Positions 44,491 through 55,867 are shown, counted from the stretch's first letter. The stretch is 58,940 nt of DNA from an uncultured Piscinibacter sp. (GCF_937952055.1 NZ_CALFYO010000014.1:1-58940), one strand, 5' to 3'. Numbers and translations: made by a program. Notes: a model not told the origin generated them from the letters alone.

Positions 44491-45690
44491 CTAGACCTTG
44501 CGCGGCTTGACGCGCAGCCCGTCGCGCGTGGCCGCCGGCGGGTAGACGATCACCTGCGCGCCGGGCGCCAGGCCCGACTCGATCCAGGCCTCCTGGCCGT
44601 TGCGCGCCCCCACCTTCACCGGGGTGAGCCGGGCGCGACCGCCGTCGAGCACGAACACCGCCATGCTGCCCTCGCCCTCGGGCACCGGGAACACCGCGCT
44701 GACCGGCACCTTGACCACCCTTTCCATCGAGCGGGTGACGATCTGCACGCCGACGCGGAAACCGTCGCCGAGGGCGCGCCACTGTTCGGGCGGGCTGGTC
44801 AGGTCGATGAGCACGCGCACGCGCTGCTCCTCCACGCCGAGCGCGGAGATCTTGGTGAAGGCTGCAGGCTCGACGCGCCGCACGCGCCCGAGCAGTACGC
44901 CTTCGCCGCCCCAGCGCTCGATGCGCACCGTGCTGCCCGGCGGGGCGCGCAGCGCGTCGGCGGTGAGCAGTTCGGCCACCACCTCGAGGCGCGTGATGTC
45001 GCCCAGCTCGAGCAGCGGTGCCCCCAGCGCCACCACGCCTTCGCTGGCCTGCACCACCTTCAGCACGCTGCCGGCCACCGGCGCGCGCACCGGGAAGACG
45101 CGCGGGTTGCTCGCCTGCGTCGAGGCCAGCAGCGCAGCGCGCGACTGCTCGACCTCGTAGGCGGCGATGCGGCCCTCCTCGTTCGCGGCGTCGAGGTCCT
45201 TCTGCGCGGCCTGCAGCGCGAGGCGGTCGGTGTCCAGCTTGGTCGGCGAGACGAAGCCCTGTGCCGCCAGCTGCTCGCTGCGCTGCTGCTCGTTGCGCGC
45301 CTGCTGCAGCGCCACCTTGGCGCCCTCGATGCGTGCCGCGACACGCTGCGTCTGGGCTTTCGCGATGTCGACGCGCAGCAGCAGCTCGCGTCTCGTGCGT
45401 TCGTCGAGCATGGCCGGAAGCACCGGCGCGATGGATGCGAGCAGGTCGCCGGCGCTCACCGCGTCGCCCTCGCGCAGCGCGATGCGGCCGATCGTGCCGG
45501 CCAGGGGCGCGGAGACGACGTAGCGGTCGCGCAGCCGCGTCTTGCCGTCCTCCTCGATGGTGGTCTCGAACGGGCCTTCGGCGACAGGGGCCACCTCGAC
45601 CTCCAGCGGCCGCGGCGCGAAGGCCCAGGCGAGCAGCGCGGCGATCGCGAGCGTGGCCACGCCCGTGGCGATCCATGTCTTCTTCTTCAT
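44491..45690 (-). CDS. HlyD-family periplasmic adaptor protein
   Basis: A 399-residue membrane fusion protein. An N-terminal helix (TWIATGVATLAIAALLAWAF) anchors it. A beta/lipoyl domain (LREGDAVSAGDLLASI) flanks a coiled coil from about 90 to 200 (RVAARIEGAKVALQQARNEQQRSEQL), followed by VFPVRAPVAGSVLKVVQASEGVVALGAPLL and a C-terminal beta barrel. It starts 1 nt after the FtsX permease stop, forming an export system like MacAB/DevBCA. No outer-membrane channel gene is adjacent. Confidence 0.9.
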   Translation of the reverse strand: MKKKTWIATGVATLAIAALLAWAFAPRPLEVEVAPVAEGPFETTIEEDGKTRLRDRYVVSAPLAGTIGRIALREGDAVSAGDLLASIAPVLPAMLDERTRRELLLRVDIAKAQTQRVAARIEGAKVALQQARNEQQRSEQLAAQGFVSPTKLDTDRLALQAAQKDLDAANEEGRIAAYEVEQSRAALLASTQASNPRVFPVRAPVAGSVLKVVQASEGVVALGAPLLELGDITRLEVVAELLTADALRAPPGSTVRIERWGGEGVLLGRVRRVEPAAFTKISALGVEEQRVRVLIDLTSPPEQWRALGDGFRVGVQIVTRSMERVVKVPVSAVFPVPEGEGSMAVFVLDGGRARLTPVKVGARNGQEAWIESGLAPGAQVIVYPPAATRDGLRVKPRKV

Positions 45691-45691
45691 G

Positions 45692-48064
<2,373 letters not shown>

Positions 48065-48071
48065 CGCCGTC

Positions 48072-48809
48072 TCACCAGGACAGCTCGGATGGCGAGATCT
48101 TGTGCGCGTTGTGATCGACGCGCTGGACCGTGCCGTCGCCGAGGTGGATCACCGTGTCGGCCATGCCGGCGATGGCGGCGTTGTGCGTGATCACCACGGC
48201 CGTGGTGTGCAGCTCCTGATTGATGCGAGCGATCACTTCCAGCACCAGCTTGCCGGTCTGGTAGTCGAGCGCGCCGGTGGGCTCGTCGCACAACAGCACC
48301 TGGGGGCGCTTGGCGATGGCGCGCGCGATCGCCACGCGCTGCTGCTCGCCGCCCGAAAGCTGCGCCGGAAAGTGGTCGCGCCGCGGCGTCAGCCCGACCA
48401 GGTCGATCGCCTCGTCGACCGGCATCGGGTGCTCGGCGATGTCGGTGACCAGGGCGACGTTCTCGCGCACCGTCAGGCTGGGAATCAGGTTATAGAACTG
48501 GAACACGAAGCCGACATGTTCGCGGCGGAAGGTGGTCAGTTCGCCCTCGCTGGCGCCGGACAGGCGGTGGTCGGCGAACCACACCTCACCGGCGCTCGGC
48601 ACGTCCAGCCCGCCGAGGATGTTCAGCAGCGTGGACTTGCCGCTGCCCGAGGGACCCAGCAGCACGACGAACTCGCCGGCGGCGATCTCCAGGTCGACGC
48701 CGTGCAACGCGCGCACCTCGACCTCACCGGTGCGGTAGGTCTTGGCCAGGCCCGTGGCGCGGAACACGGTCTCGCGGGCGGCGGCGGCGGCGGCGGGGGA
48801 GGCATCCAT
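48072..48809 (-). CDS. ABC transporter ATP-binding protein, MacB/LolD type
   Basis: A 245-residue ATPase. Walker A GPSGSGKST lies near residue 52, signature LSGGEQQRVAIARAI, Walker B VLLCDEPTGALD, and the H-loop VVITHN. VEVRALHGVDLEIAAGEFVVLLG is the LolD/MacB-style start. It serves the FtsX permease. The first gene of the leftward export operon, divergent from the proline-rich protein gene. Confidence 0.93.
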   Translation of the reverse strand: MDASPAAAAAARETVFRATGLAKTYRTGEVEVRALHGVDLEIAAGEFVVLLGPSGSGKSTLLNILGGLDVPSAGEVWFADHRLSGASEGELTTFRREHVGFVFQFYNLIPSLTVRENVALVTDIAEHPMPVDEAIDLVGLTPRRDHFPAQLSGGEQQRVAIARAIAKRPQVLLCDEPTGALDYQTGKLVLEVIARINQELHTTAVVITHNAAIAGMADTVIHLGDGTVQRVDHNAHKISPSELSW

Positions 48810-48914
48810 GGGCGGTGTGGGGATCGGGGATTCTCCGGGGTCGCGGGCGTGGCGGACTGACCGCCATCAAGCCACATTTCGCACGAGCGCGGGCACTCGC
48901 TTCGTGCACTCCGG

Positions 48915-48944
48915 TTGAACTGCGACAATCATCAGCGGTTATCT
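48915..48944 (+). promoter_or_regulatory. Putative promoter for the proline-rich protein gene
   Basis: TTGAAC (48915-48920), an 18-nt spacer, and TTATCT (48939-48944) fit a sigma-70-type promoter, 16 nt before the ATG at 48961. The short leader would leave little room for a ribosome site, and none is obvious. Confidence 0.4.
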
Positions 48945-48960
48945 GCATACCTGTCTGCCC

Positions 48961-49830
48961 ATGTCGTCGCCCCCCGTCCCCACCAAGACCGTTCGCGGTC
49001 AGGAGGCCATGCGGCGTCGCACCGGCGAGCTGGGACAGCGGCACCGCACGATCCTCTTCCTGGTCGACGGACGGCGCCCGCTGTCCGAGGTGCTGAGCCT
49101 GGCACACCAGGCCGGAGCAGCCACCAGCCACTTCGAGGACTTGGTGCGCATGGGCTTCGTCGAACTGCCAGCCGAGGAGCCGCCGGCGCCGCCGCCGGTG
49201 GAGGCGCCGCTGGAGGCGCCCCCGCAGGCTCAGATCACGGAGTTGGCGGTGGAGGTGGTGTCAGAGCCGGAGCCGGAGCCGGAGCCGGAAGCCGAGCCTG
49301 CGCCCGAGCCGCCGCCGGCTCCTGAACCGGCGATGGCGGCGCGCCCGCTGCCCCCGCCCCCACCCCCGCCCCCACCGCCGCCGCCGCCCCCTGCTGCGAA
49401 ACGCGTGCCGCTGGCACGCCTGCTCGAGCCGCCGCCGAGGCAGGCGCGCCACGAACCGGTCATCGAGCTGCCGCGAGAGCCCTTCCTGCCACCCTCGCGC
49501 GTCGTGCTGCCGCCGCCACCGCCACCGCCGCCGGTGCTGGTGCTGGCGGAGGACCAGCCGGTGCTGGAACAGGCGCGTGCGCAGCTGCTCGAGTCGCTGC
49601 GTTGCGATCCGCAGCCGGCCAGCGGACGGCTGGTCGATCGCGTGCGTGCCGCGAAGGGCAGTTCCGAGCTGATCGACGTGGTGTGGACGATGGAGCGCGG
49701 ACTGCACCACCACCAGCGCACGCACCGCGGACTGATCGCGCTGCAGCGCGCGCGAGAGCTGCTCGGCCTGGGCAACACGCTGGTCGACGAGGACAGCACG
49801 CCCGGCCAGCTTGACAACGACGACTGGTGA
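48961..49830 (+). CDS. Proline-rich low-complexity protein, unknown function
   Basis: A 289-residue protein with ordered ends and a disordered centre. Residues ~10-70 are a small helical region (TGELGQRHRTILFLVDGRRPLSEVLSLAHQAG, a winged-helix-like look). The middle (~70-190) is an E-P repeat and proline tract with 14 consecutive Pro residues near 131-144, and a second run of 8 Pro near 183-190. The C-terminal ~100 residues are helical again. No membrane segment. Its stop abuts the stop of the convergent GlxA-type gene (TGA|TCA). EF-P is likely needed for translation. Confidence 0.8.
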   Translation: MSSPPVPTKTVRGQEAMRRRTGELGQRHRTILFLVDGRRPLSEVLSLAHQAGAATSHFEDLVRMGFVELPAEEPPAPPPVEAPLEAPPQAQITELAVEVVSEPEPEPEPEAEPAPEPPPAPEPAMAARPLPPPPPPPPPPPPPPAAKRVPLARLLEPPPRQARHEPVIELPREPFLPPSRVVLPPPPPPPPVLVLAEDQPVLEQARAQLLESLRCDPQPASGRLVDRVRAAKGSSELIDVVWTMERGLHHHQRTHRGLIALQRARELLGLGNTLVDEDSTPGQLDNDDW

Positions 49831-50877
49831 TCAGGCGGCGTCCGCCTGCGCCTGGCGCAGCCGCTGCGCGAGCGGCTGGAAGCGGCGCCGGTACTGCGCC
49901 GGCGTGAGGGCCACCTTGCGGCGGAACAGCCGGCCGAAGAAGCTTGCATCCTGGTAGCCGACCTCGAGCGCGATTGCCTCCACCGGGAGGTCGCCCGACT
50001 CGAGCATCTGCTTGGCCTCCTCGAGCCGCAGCGTGTGCACGTACTCGAGCGGGCTCATGCCGGTGGCCTGGGTGAAGCGGCGCTTGAAGGTGCGTTCGGG
50101 CAGGCCCGACAGCGCCACCATCTGAGCCACCGGAGACTCCGCCTGGTAATGCTGGGCGGCCCATTGCTGACAGCGCGCCACCAGCGGGTCGGCGGCCTGG
50201 GCGCCGTGCGTCAGCGAGGCATAGGCGATCGGGCTGGTGTGGTTCAAGTCGAGCAGGTTGATGCGCGCGACCTGCATCGCCTCCTGCGGGCCGGCGAAGC
50301 GCGCGATGAGGAACAGCACCAGCTGGTGCCAGGCCACGCCGCTGCCGGCCATCACGATGCGCCGGTCTCCGCCGGCGACGATCAGGCCGCGCTCGGGGTG
50401 CCAGCGCGTCGTCGGATGGTCCCGGCGCAGCGCCTCGCAGTAGGCCCAGTGCGTGGTGGCGTCGATGCCGTCGAGCAGTCCGGTGCGTGCCAGCAGCATC
50501 GCGCCCGAGCAGGCCGAGCCGATCAGCGTGCCCTGGTCGTGGCGCTGGCGCAGCCAGGCCACCTCGGCGTCGTAGCGGTCACCGATCGACTCGCTGGGTG
50601 CCACCGCGAGGTCCGTGACGCAGATCGCATCGACCGGTGGGCAGTCGGCGAGGCTGCATTCGGCCCGGATCGGCACGCCGTTGGCGGCGGTCACCGTGCC
50701 GCCATCGCGGCTGACGACGATGGGGCGAAACAGCGAGCGCGGCTCGGCGTGGCCGTGCAGCATCTGCCAATCGCGGCCGGCGCTGTACAGCGAGTCATGA
50801 AAGCCGAAGAGCGTGGCCGCCGTGACGTCCGGCGCGGCAAGCAGGGCCACGGTGACGGGAGATGCGGGGTTCGTCAT
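49831..50877 (-). CDS. GlxA-type transcriptional regulator (DJ-1/PfpI plus AraC)
   Basis: A 348-residue regulator. The N-terminal DJ-1/PfpI-like domain (about 8-190) holds the nucleophile-elbow-like GSACSGAMLLARTGLLDG and AICVTDLAVAPSES. The C-terminal AraC domain carries two helix-turn-helices: VAQMVALSGLPERTFKRRFTQATGMSPLEYVHTLRLEEAK and VEAIALEVGYQDASFFGRLFRRK. GlxA-type regulators respond to small amines or carnitine-like compounds in several bacteria; here the effector is unknown. It is divergent (99 bp) from the sterol-desaturase gene, its possible target. Confidence 0.9.
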   Translation of the reverse strand: MTNPASPVTVALLAAPDVTAATLFGFHDSLYSAGRDWQMLHGHAEPRSLFRPIVVSRDGGTVTAANGVPIRAECSLADCPPVDAICVTDLAVAPSESIGDRYDAEVAWLRQRHDQGTLIGSACSGAMLLARTGLLDGIDATTHWAYCEALRRDHPTTRWHPERGLIVAGGDRRIVMAGSGVAWHQLVLFLIARFAGPQEAMQVARINLLDLNHTSPIAYASLTHGAQAADPLVARCQQWAAQHYQAESPVAQMVALSGLPERTFKRRFTQATGMSPLEYVHTLRLEEAKQMLESGDLPVEAIALEVGYQDASFFGRLFRRKVALTPAQYRRRFQPLAQRLRQAQADAA

Positions 50878-50976
50878 GGCGGATGGTGGCACGAATGGCC
50901 GCTTCCTTGCACGGATGACTTTAGTGCCGGACGGGCAACCCATCCACAGTGGTGGCACGTTCAACGGAGGCCCCTC

Positions 50977-51738
50977 ATGCCCACACCCCTCGACCTGATC
51001 CTCGATCCACTGAGCTGGATCGTCTTCGCCATGTTCGGCGGACTCGCGCTCTGGGAGGCGCTGGCCCCCGGCCGCACGCTTCCGAAGGTGCGCCATTGGA
51101 CGGCACGTGCGTTCGGCGCGTTCGTCGTCTACTTCCTGCTCTCGTCCTACCTGCCGCTGCTGTGGGGCGAGCCGCTCGCTGCGCTGCAGCTGTTCGACCT
51201 CTCCGGGTGGCCGACCTGGGCCGCGGCGGCCGCGGGCCTGGCGGTCTACGAGCTCGGTGCCTACACCTGGCACCGCGCCATGCACCGCTTCACGCCGCTG
51301 TGGCGCGGCATCCACCAGATGCACCACAGTGCGGAGCGCCTCGACGTGCTGGGCGCGTTCTGGTTCAGCCCGATGGACATGGTGACCTGGACGCTGCTGC
51401 CCAGCCTGGCGCTCACCCTGCTCGGCGTGCCCGCGCAGGCGGCGACGATCGTGCTGCTGACCATCACCTTCCTGGCCATCTTCCAGCATGCCAACGTGCG
51501 CACGCCGCGCTGGCTGGGCTGGTTCGTGCAGCGCCCGGAAATGCACACCGTGCACCACGCGCGCGGCATCCACCACTACAACTACGCCGACCTGCCGGTG
51601 TTCGACATGCTGTTCGGCACCTACCGCAACCCGGCCGGCTACGAGCACGACACCGGGTTCTGGCACGGCGCCTCGTCGCGCGTGCTGGACATGCTGCGCC
51701 TGCGCGACGTGTCGCGGCCGGCCGTGAAGGAGATCTGA
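50977..51738 (+). CDS. Sterol desaturase / fatty acid hydroxylase family protein
   Basis: A 253-residue membrane di-iron enzyme. The histidine boxes are HRAMH, HQMHHS, and HTVHHARGIHHYNYADLPVFD, spaced as in the family. Four or more hydrophobic segments surround them. It introduces a double bond or hydroxyl into a lipid-type substrate; bacterial members act on sterols, carotenoids or fatty acids. It starts under the divergent GlxA-type regulator and is followed 1 nt later by the homocysteine S-methyltransferase gene. Confidence 0.9.
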   Translation: MPTPLDLILDPLSWIVFAMFGGLALWEALAPGRTLPKVRHWTARAFGAFVVYFLLSSYLPLLWGEPLAALQLFDLSGWPTWAAAAAGLAVYELGAYTWHRAMHRFTPLWRGIHQMHHSAERLDVLGAFWFSPMDMVTWTLLPSLALTLLGVPAQAATIVLLTITFLAIFQHANVRTPRWLGWFVQRPEMHTVHHARGIHHYNYADLPVFDMLFGTYRNPAGYEHDTGFWHGASSRVLDMLRLRDVSRPAVKEI

Positions 51739-51739
51739 C

Positions 51740-52705
51740 ATGAAGACGAACGCACCCACCCTGCCGCAGACCGAAGGCGGCTGGTTCCTCACCGACGGCG
51801 GCATCGAGACCACGCTGATCTACCACGAGGGCATCGAACTGCCCGAATTCGCCGCCTTCGTGCTGCTGGACAGCCCCGCGGGCCGCGAGACGCTGGCGCG
51901 CTACTACCGCCGCTACCTCGACATCGCCGCCGCCTCGCCGGGTGCCGGCTTCATTCTCGAGAGCCCGACCTGGCGCGCCGGCTTCGACTGGGGGCGCAAG
52001 CTCGGACGGGACGATGCCGCGATGCGCCGGCTGAACGCCGAGGGCGTGGCGCTGATGCATTCGCTGCGCGACGCCTACGCCGGGGCGATCGGCGGGCCCA
52101 TCGTGGTCAGCGGCTGCATCGGACCGCGCGGCGACGGCTACCTGCCGGGCCAGCCGATGAGCGGCGACGATGCGATGCGCGCCCACCTGCCTCAGGCGCG
52201 GGCGCTGGCCGAGGCCGGCGTGGACATGATCGGCGCGATCACCATGACCACAAGCGGCGAGGCGATCGGCGTGGCGCGCGCCGCCGCAGCGCTCGGCAAG
52301 CCCTGCGCGATCTCCTTCACCGTCGAGACCGACGGTCGGTTGCCCAGCGGCGAGTCGCTCGCCGAGGCGATCGACGCGACCGATCGCGACGGCGTGGCGC
52401 CGCCGGCCTACTACATGGTCAACTGCGCGCACCCGACGCACTTCGACCCCGTGCTCGCCCAGGGGGGCGCATGGCGGCAGCGCATCCGCGGCCTGCGTGC
52501 CAACGCTTCCCGGTGCAGCCATGCCGAACTGGATGCGATGACCACGCTGGACGACGGCGACCCCGAGGACCTGGCCGGCCACTACCGGCGCCTGCGCGAG
52601 CCGCTGCCGGCACTGAACGTGCTGGGCGGCTGCTGCGGCACCGACCACCGCCACGTCGCCGCGATCAGCGCCACCTGGCAATCCGCCACTACTCGCCCGC
52701 AGTGA
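51740..52705 (+). CDS. Homocysteine S-methyltransferase family protein
   Basis: A 321-residue TIM-barrel zinc enzyme. The zinc Cys ligands are in YYMVNCAHP and in GGCCGTDHRH near the C-terminus. The N-terminal LTDGGIETTLIYHEGIELP and SPTWRAGFDWG segments are typical. It transfers a methyl group from a donor such as S-methylmethionine or betaine-like compounds to homocysteine. The start lies 1 nt after the desaturase stop. The 3' end overlaps the convergent cyclase gene by 17 nt. Confidence 0.9.
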   Translation: MKTNAPTLPQTEGGWFLTDGGIETTLIYHEGIELPEFAAFVLLDSPAGRETLARYYRRYLDIAAASPGAGFILESPTWRAGFDWGRKLGRDDAAMRRLNAEGVALMHSLRDAYAGAIGGPIVVSGCIGPRGDGYLPGQPMSGDDAMRAHLPQARALAEAGVDMIGAITMTTSGEAIGVARAAAALGKPCAISFTVETDGRLPSGESLAEAIDATDRDGVAPPAYYMVNCAHPTHFDPVLAQGGAWRQRIRGLRANASRCSHAELDAMTTLDDGDPEDLAGHYRRLREPLPALNVLGGCCGTDHRHVAAISATWQSATTRPQ

Positions 52706-53637
52706 CGCGGTTGCGGCCCTCGCGCTTGGAGCGGTAGAGGGCCTGGTCGGCGCGCTCGATCAAGGCTTCCATCGTCTCGCCGGATGCGCGCGGCGGCGAT
52801 GGTGGTGCGGATCTGCTCGGCGAGCGCCCGCGCGCCGGGCAGCGCGGTGGCGGGCAGCAGCACGACGAACTCCTCGCCGCCGTAGCGCGCCACCAGGTCA
52901 CGCCCCTTCACGCAGGAGCGGATCGCCAGCGCGACGCTCTTCAGCACGGTGTCGCCGAACACATGGCCGAACTGGTCGTTGATCCGCTTGAAGTGGTCGA
53001 GGTCGATCAGCAGCACGCTCGGCCCGGGATCCTCCGCGGCGTGGTCGAGCAGCATCGCCGCCAGCGATTCGTCGAAGCCACGCCGGTTGGTGACGCCGGT
53101 GAGCGAGTCCATCGTCGCCTGTTGCTTGGCGAGGTCGAGTTCGGCGCGCAACTGCTCCAGTTCGGCGGTCGCCGACTGCAGCCGCTTCGACAGCGCGGCC
53201 AGGCTCGCGCCGGTGTCGCGCGTGCCGCTGAGCAAGGTGTCGATCTCCGGCCCCAGGCTGTCGGGCATGCCCAGGCTGGCGATGCGGCCGCCGGTCTCTT
53301 GCAGCGACGCGCTGAACTCGCTGACGCGGTCGCCGGTCTGCGCAGCGCTGTGGCCGACCTCGTCCATCACCGCGCGCAGGCCGTCGGAGACCCGGTATGT
53401 GGCATCGGCTGCGGCCTCCAGCATGTGGCGCCGGTACAGCGCGCGCACCATGTCGTCGCCGAGCGGCACCTGCCGCAGCCTTGCGGCATCGATTTCAGCG
53501 CGCAGGTCCGGGTTGCGGCCCGCCAGGTAGTCGTACCAGACGGCGTAGGTGATCGGGTGCAGCGGCGCCGGCTGTTCCTTCGAATCCGGGTAAAGCATGT
53601 CGAGGCCGAGGCGCCAGGGGACGGGCGGAGCCGCCAT
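52689..53637 (-). pseudogene. Diguanylate cyclase (GGDEF) with out-of-frame deletion
   Basis: From the ATG at 53637 the protein shows an N-terminal helical domain (WRLGLDMLYPDSKEQPAPLHPITYAVWYDYLAGRNPDL) and a GGDEF domain with DSLTGVTNRRGFDE, DLDHFKRINDQFGH and YGGEEFVVLLP. Near 52780-52795, right after IAAAR, the frame shifts. The correct C-terminus, SGETMEALIERADQALYRSKREGRNRVTAGE, resumes in another frame and ends at 52689. About 25-30 residues that should hold the conserved [ST]xSxGVA strand are missing. A deletion of non-multiple-of-three length explains this. Reading on in the original frame would end at 52582. The product is probably inactive. Confidence 0.75.
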
Positions 53638-53682
53638 TTTCGGCCATTTGCGATCGGCTATCTCATCAGTGCGCCACTTGCG

Positions 53683-54453
53683 TCAGAAGTGAGCTTCTGC
53701 CTCACCGATATCGTCGAAGGAAAGCAACACGCGGTCGCCGACGGCCGCCGCCGGTGCGCCGGCCCAGGTGCCGGTGGTCACTACCGTGCCGGCCGGCAGC
53801 GTGCCGTGGCGCGCGGTGGCATGGCGCAACCAGTCGGCCAGCACCCAGGCCGGGTCGCCGCAGGAGTGCGTGCCGCGACGCTGGACCGGCTCCTGCGCGC
53901 CGATGACGAGGCGGCAGCGCTGTTCCGACCAGTCCCGCGGCGCATAGGGAACCCAGTGGCCGAGCACCAGCGCGGCATGCGAAGCGAGGTCGGCCAGGCG
54001 CAGCAAGGCCGGCGCGGCCAGCCCCTGCTGCCAGCGCGAGTCGACGATCTCGATGGCCACCGCCATCGCGTCGACCAGCGCCGAGGCGCTGGCCAGGTCG
54101 AGCCTGGCGGCGAGGGCCGCGTCCACCTCGCGGCCCAGGCGCAGCGCGACCTCCGACTCCACCAGCCGCGTGTGCATCGGCCAGCGCGACGCGTCGGCCG
54201 GGTGGCGCCACACGCCCGCCGGCGGCAACGGCGCATGGGTCAGCGGTTGCGTGCGGCCCGGCCCGCCGGACTTCCAGTGGCGCGGCGCGCCGGCGGCGAA
54301 CCAGCCCAGTGTCTCGGCGACCCGTTGCTGCGCGGCGTAGGCTTCGTCGGCGTCGGCCAGCGCATCGGCCAGCGGCGTCGCATCGGCGGGCATGCCGCTG
54401 CGGCGGGCCGCGAGCAGGGCCTCGGCGACGGCCTCGACGCCGGCCCGGCTCAT
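53683..54453 (-). CDS. Fumarylacetoacetate hydrolase / 2-keto-4-pentenoate hydratase family protein
   Basis: A 256-residue enzyme of the MhpD/FAH fold. Helical N-terminus (EALLAARRSGMPADATPLADAL), then APLPPAGVWRHP, a VESEVALRLGREVD metal-site motif, IEIVDSRW, and ATARHGTLPAGTVVTTGTWAGA near the C-terminus. The motif VESEVAL with two acidic residues binds Mg2+ in the family. It cleaves or hydrates a beta-keto or enol acid. The ATG at 54453 overlaps the MaoC stop as ATGA; third gene of a coupled operon. Confidence 0.87.
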   Translation of the reverse strand: MSRAGVEAVAEALLAARRSGMPADATPLADALADADEAYAAQQRVAETLGWFAAGAPRHWKSGGPGRTQPLTHAPLPPAGVWRHPADASRWPMHTRLVESEVALRLGREVDAALAARLDLASASALVDAMAVAIEIVDSRWQQGLAAPALLRLADLASHAALVLGHWVPYAPRDWSEQRCRLVIGAQEPVQRRGTHSCGDPAWVLADWLRHATARHGTLPAGTVVTTGTWAGAPAAAVGDRVLLSFDDIGEAEAHF

Positions 54454-54929
54454 GCGTGTGCTCCGGACGGGCGCCGGCGGAACATGCCCCAGCCCTCCAT
54501 GCGCAGCACCACCTCGCGGTCCTGGTTCAGCACCTCCCGGCACGAGCGCACCAGGCCCACGTCGGGCCGGCTGCCCAAGGGCCGCGACTCCAGCACCTCC
54601 AGACGCACGCTCAGCGTGTCGCCGGGGTGGACCGGCTTGAGCCAGCGCAGGCTGTCGATGCCCGGCGAGCCGAGGCTGGCCGCCTCGAGCAGGTGGCCGT
54701 CGCAGATCATGCGCATGGTCATCGCGCCGGTGTGCCACCCGCTGGCTGACAGGCGGCCGAACAGCGAGGCCTCGGCGGCCGCGTCGTCGATGTGGACGGG
54801 CTGCGCGTCGAACTCCTGTGCGAAGGCGGGCACGGCTTCGCGCGAGACGGTCTTGCCCCCGGACTCGCGCACCGAGCCGGGCGTGAAGTCTTCGAAGTGG
54901 TGCCGGAAGGTGCGGTCGGTGGCGTTCAC
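54450..54929 (-). CDS. MaoC-like dehydratase
   Basis: A 159-residue hot-dog-fold hydratase. FRHHFEDFTPGSVRESGGKTVSREAVPAFAQEFDAQPVHIDDAAAEASLFGRLSASGWHT contains the catalytic D/H of the (R)-specific hydratase family (FDAQPVHID, ASGWHT). The start is GTG at 54929, overlapping the cyclodeaminase stop by 4 nt (GTGA), and the stop overlaps the FAH start by 4 nt. It likely hydrates an enoyl thioester or a related acid in the same pathway. Confidence 0.87.
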   Translation of the reverse strand: MNATDRTFRHHFEDFTPGSVRESGGKTVSREAVPAFAQEFDAQPVHIDDAAAEASLFGRLSASGWHTGAMTMRMICDGHLLEAASLGSPGIDSLRWLKPVHPGDTLSVRLEVLESRPLGSRPDVGLVRSCREVLNQDREVVLRMEGWGMFRRRPSGAHA

Positions 54930-55867
54930 GCGGCGAGCATAGCGTCGGCCACCAGCTCGGCCGCGGCGAGGTCTTCGAGCGCGTTGCCCACCGCCTTGAA
55001 GAGCGTGATCTCGCGCGCGCCGGCGCGGCCGCCGCGCTCGCCGCGGCACAGCTGCGCGAGCGTGCCCTGCAGCCGCGCGGCATCGAAGCTGCCCTCGGCC
55101 ACCGCACCGAGCAGGTCGCCCGACTTGGCCAGCGCTTCCTCGGTGTCCACGAACACGCGGCTGCGTGCGAAGCACTCGGCGTCGCTCTCGCGCATCTGCG
55201 GCGTGAAGCTGCCGATCAGGTCGAGGTGCACCCCTTCGCGCAGCCAGGGACCGCGCACCAGGGGCGCCGCGGCCAGGGTGGCGCAGCTGACGATGTCGGC
55301 CCAGGCCACGGCGGCGGGCAGGTCGGCGGTGGCCTGCGCATCGAAACCCTCTGCGCGCCACTGCGTGGCCAGCGACTCGGCGCCTTCGGTGCGGTGGTTC
55401 CACACCCGCACCTGCGTGATCGGCCGCACGCTGCGCAACGCTGGCGCGAGCAGGCGTGCCACGCGGCCGCTGCCGAGCACGAGCAGCCGCGAGGCGTCTT
55501 CCCGCGCCAGAAGGCTGGCCGCCAGCGCCGACGCCGCGGCGGTGCGTCGTGATGTGACGACGTCGCCGTCGAGCTGCGCGAGCGGCACGCCGGTCGTCGC
55601 GTCGAACAGCGTGTACAGCGAATGCAGGCCGGGCAGGCCGCGTGCGCTGTTGCCGGGGAAGATGGTCACCGTCTTCAGGCCGAGGTAGTGGCCGGCCCGC
55701 CAGGCCGGCATGAGCAGCACCGTGCCGCCGGGTCCGTTCGGGTCGTCGATGCGGTGGGTGTGGCGCAGCGGCACCTCGCGGCCTTCGGCGAAGGCGCGCC
55801 TCAGCGCGGCGATCAAGGCAGGCCAGCCCAGCGGGGCGGCGGTGGCGTTGGCGTCGAGGTGGATCAC
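54926..55867 (-). CDS. Ornithine cyclodeaminase family protein
   Basis: A 313-residue NAD-dependent enzyme of the ornithine cyclodeaminase/mu-crystallin family, GTG start. ALIAALRRAFAEGREVPLRHTHRI opens it; VTIFPGNSARGLPGLHSLYTLFDATTGVPLAQLDG is characteristic, as is the Rossmann motif VLGSGRVARLLAPALRS and DLIGSFTPQMRESD. Family members form proline, reduce imines or make lysine-derived heterocycles. It starts a tightly overlapped operon with MaoC and FAH proteins; the substrate is open. Confidence 0.87.
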   Translation of the reverse strand: MIHLDANATAAPLGWPALIAALRRAFAEGREVPLRHTHRIDDPNGPGGTVLLMPAWRAGHYLGLKTVTIFPGNSARGLPGLHSLYTLFDATTGVPLAQLDGDVVTSRRTAAASALAASLLAREDASRLLVLGSGRVARLLAPALRSVRPITQVRVWNHRTEGAESLATQWRAEGFDAQATADLPAAVAWADIVSCATLAAAPLVRGPWLREGVHLDLIGSFTPQMRESDAECFARSRVFVDTEEALAKSGDLLGAVAEGSFDAARLQGTLAQLCRGERGGRAGAREITLFKAVGNALEDLAAAELVADAMLAA

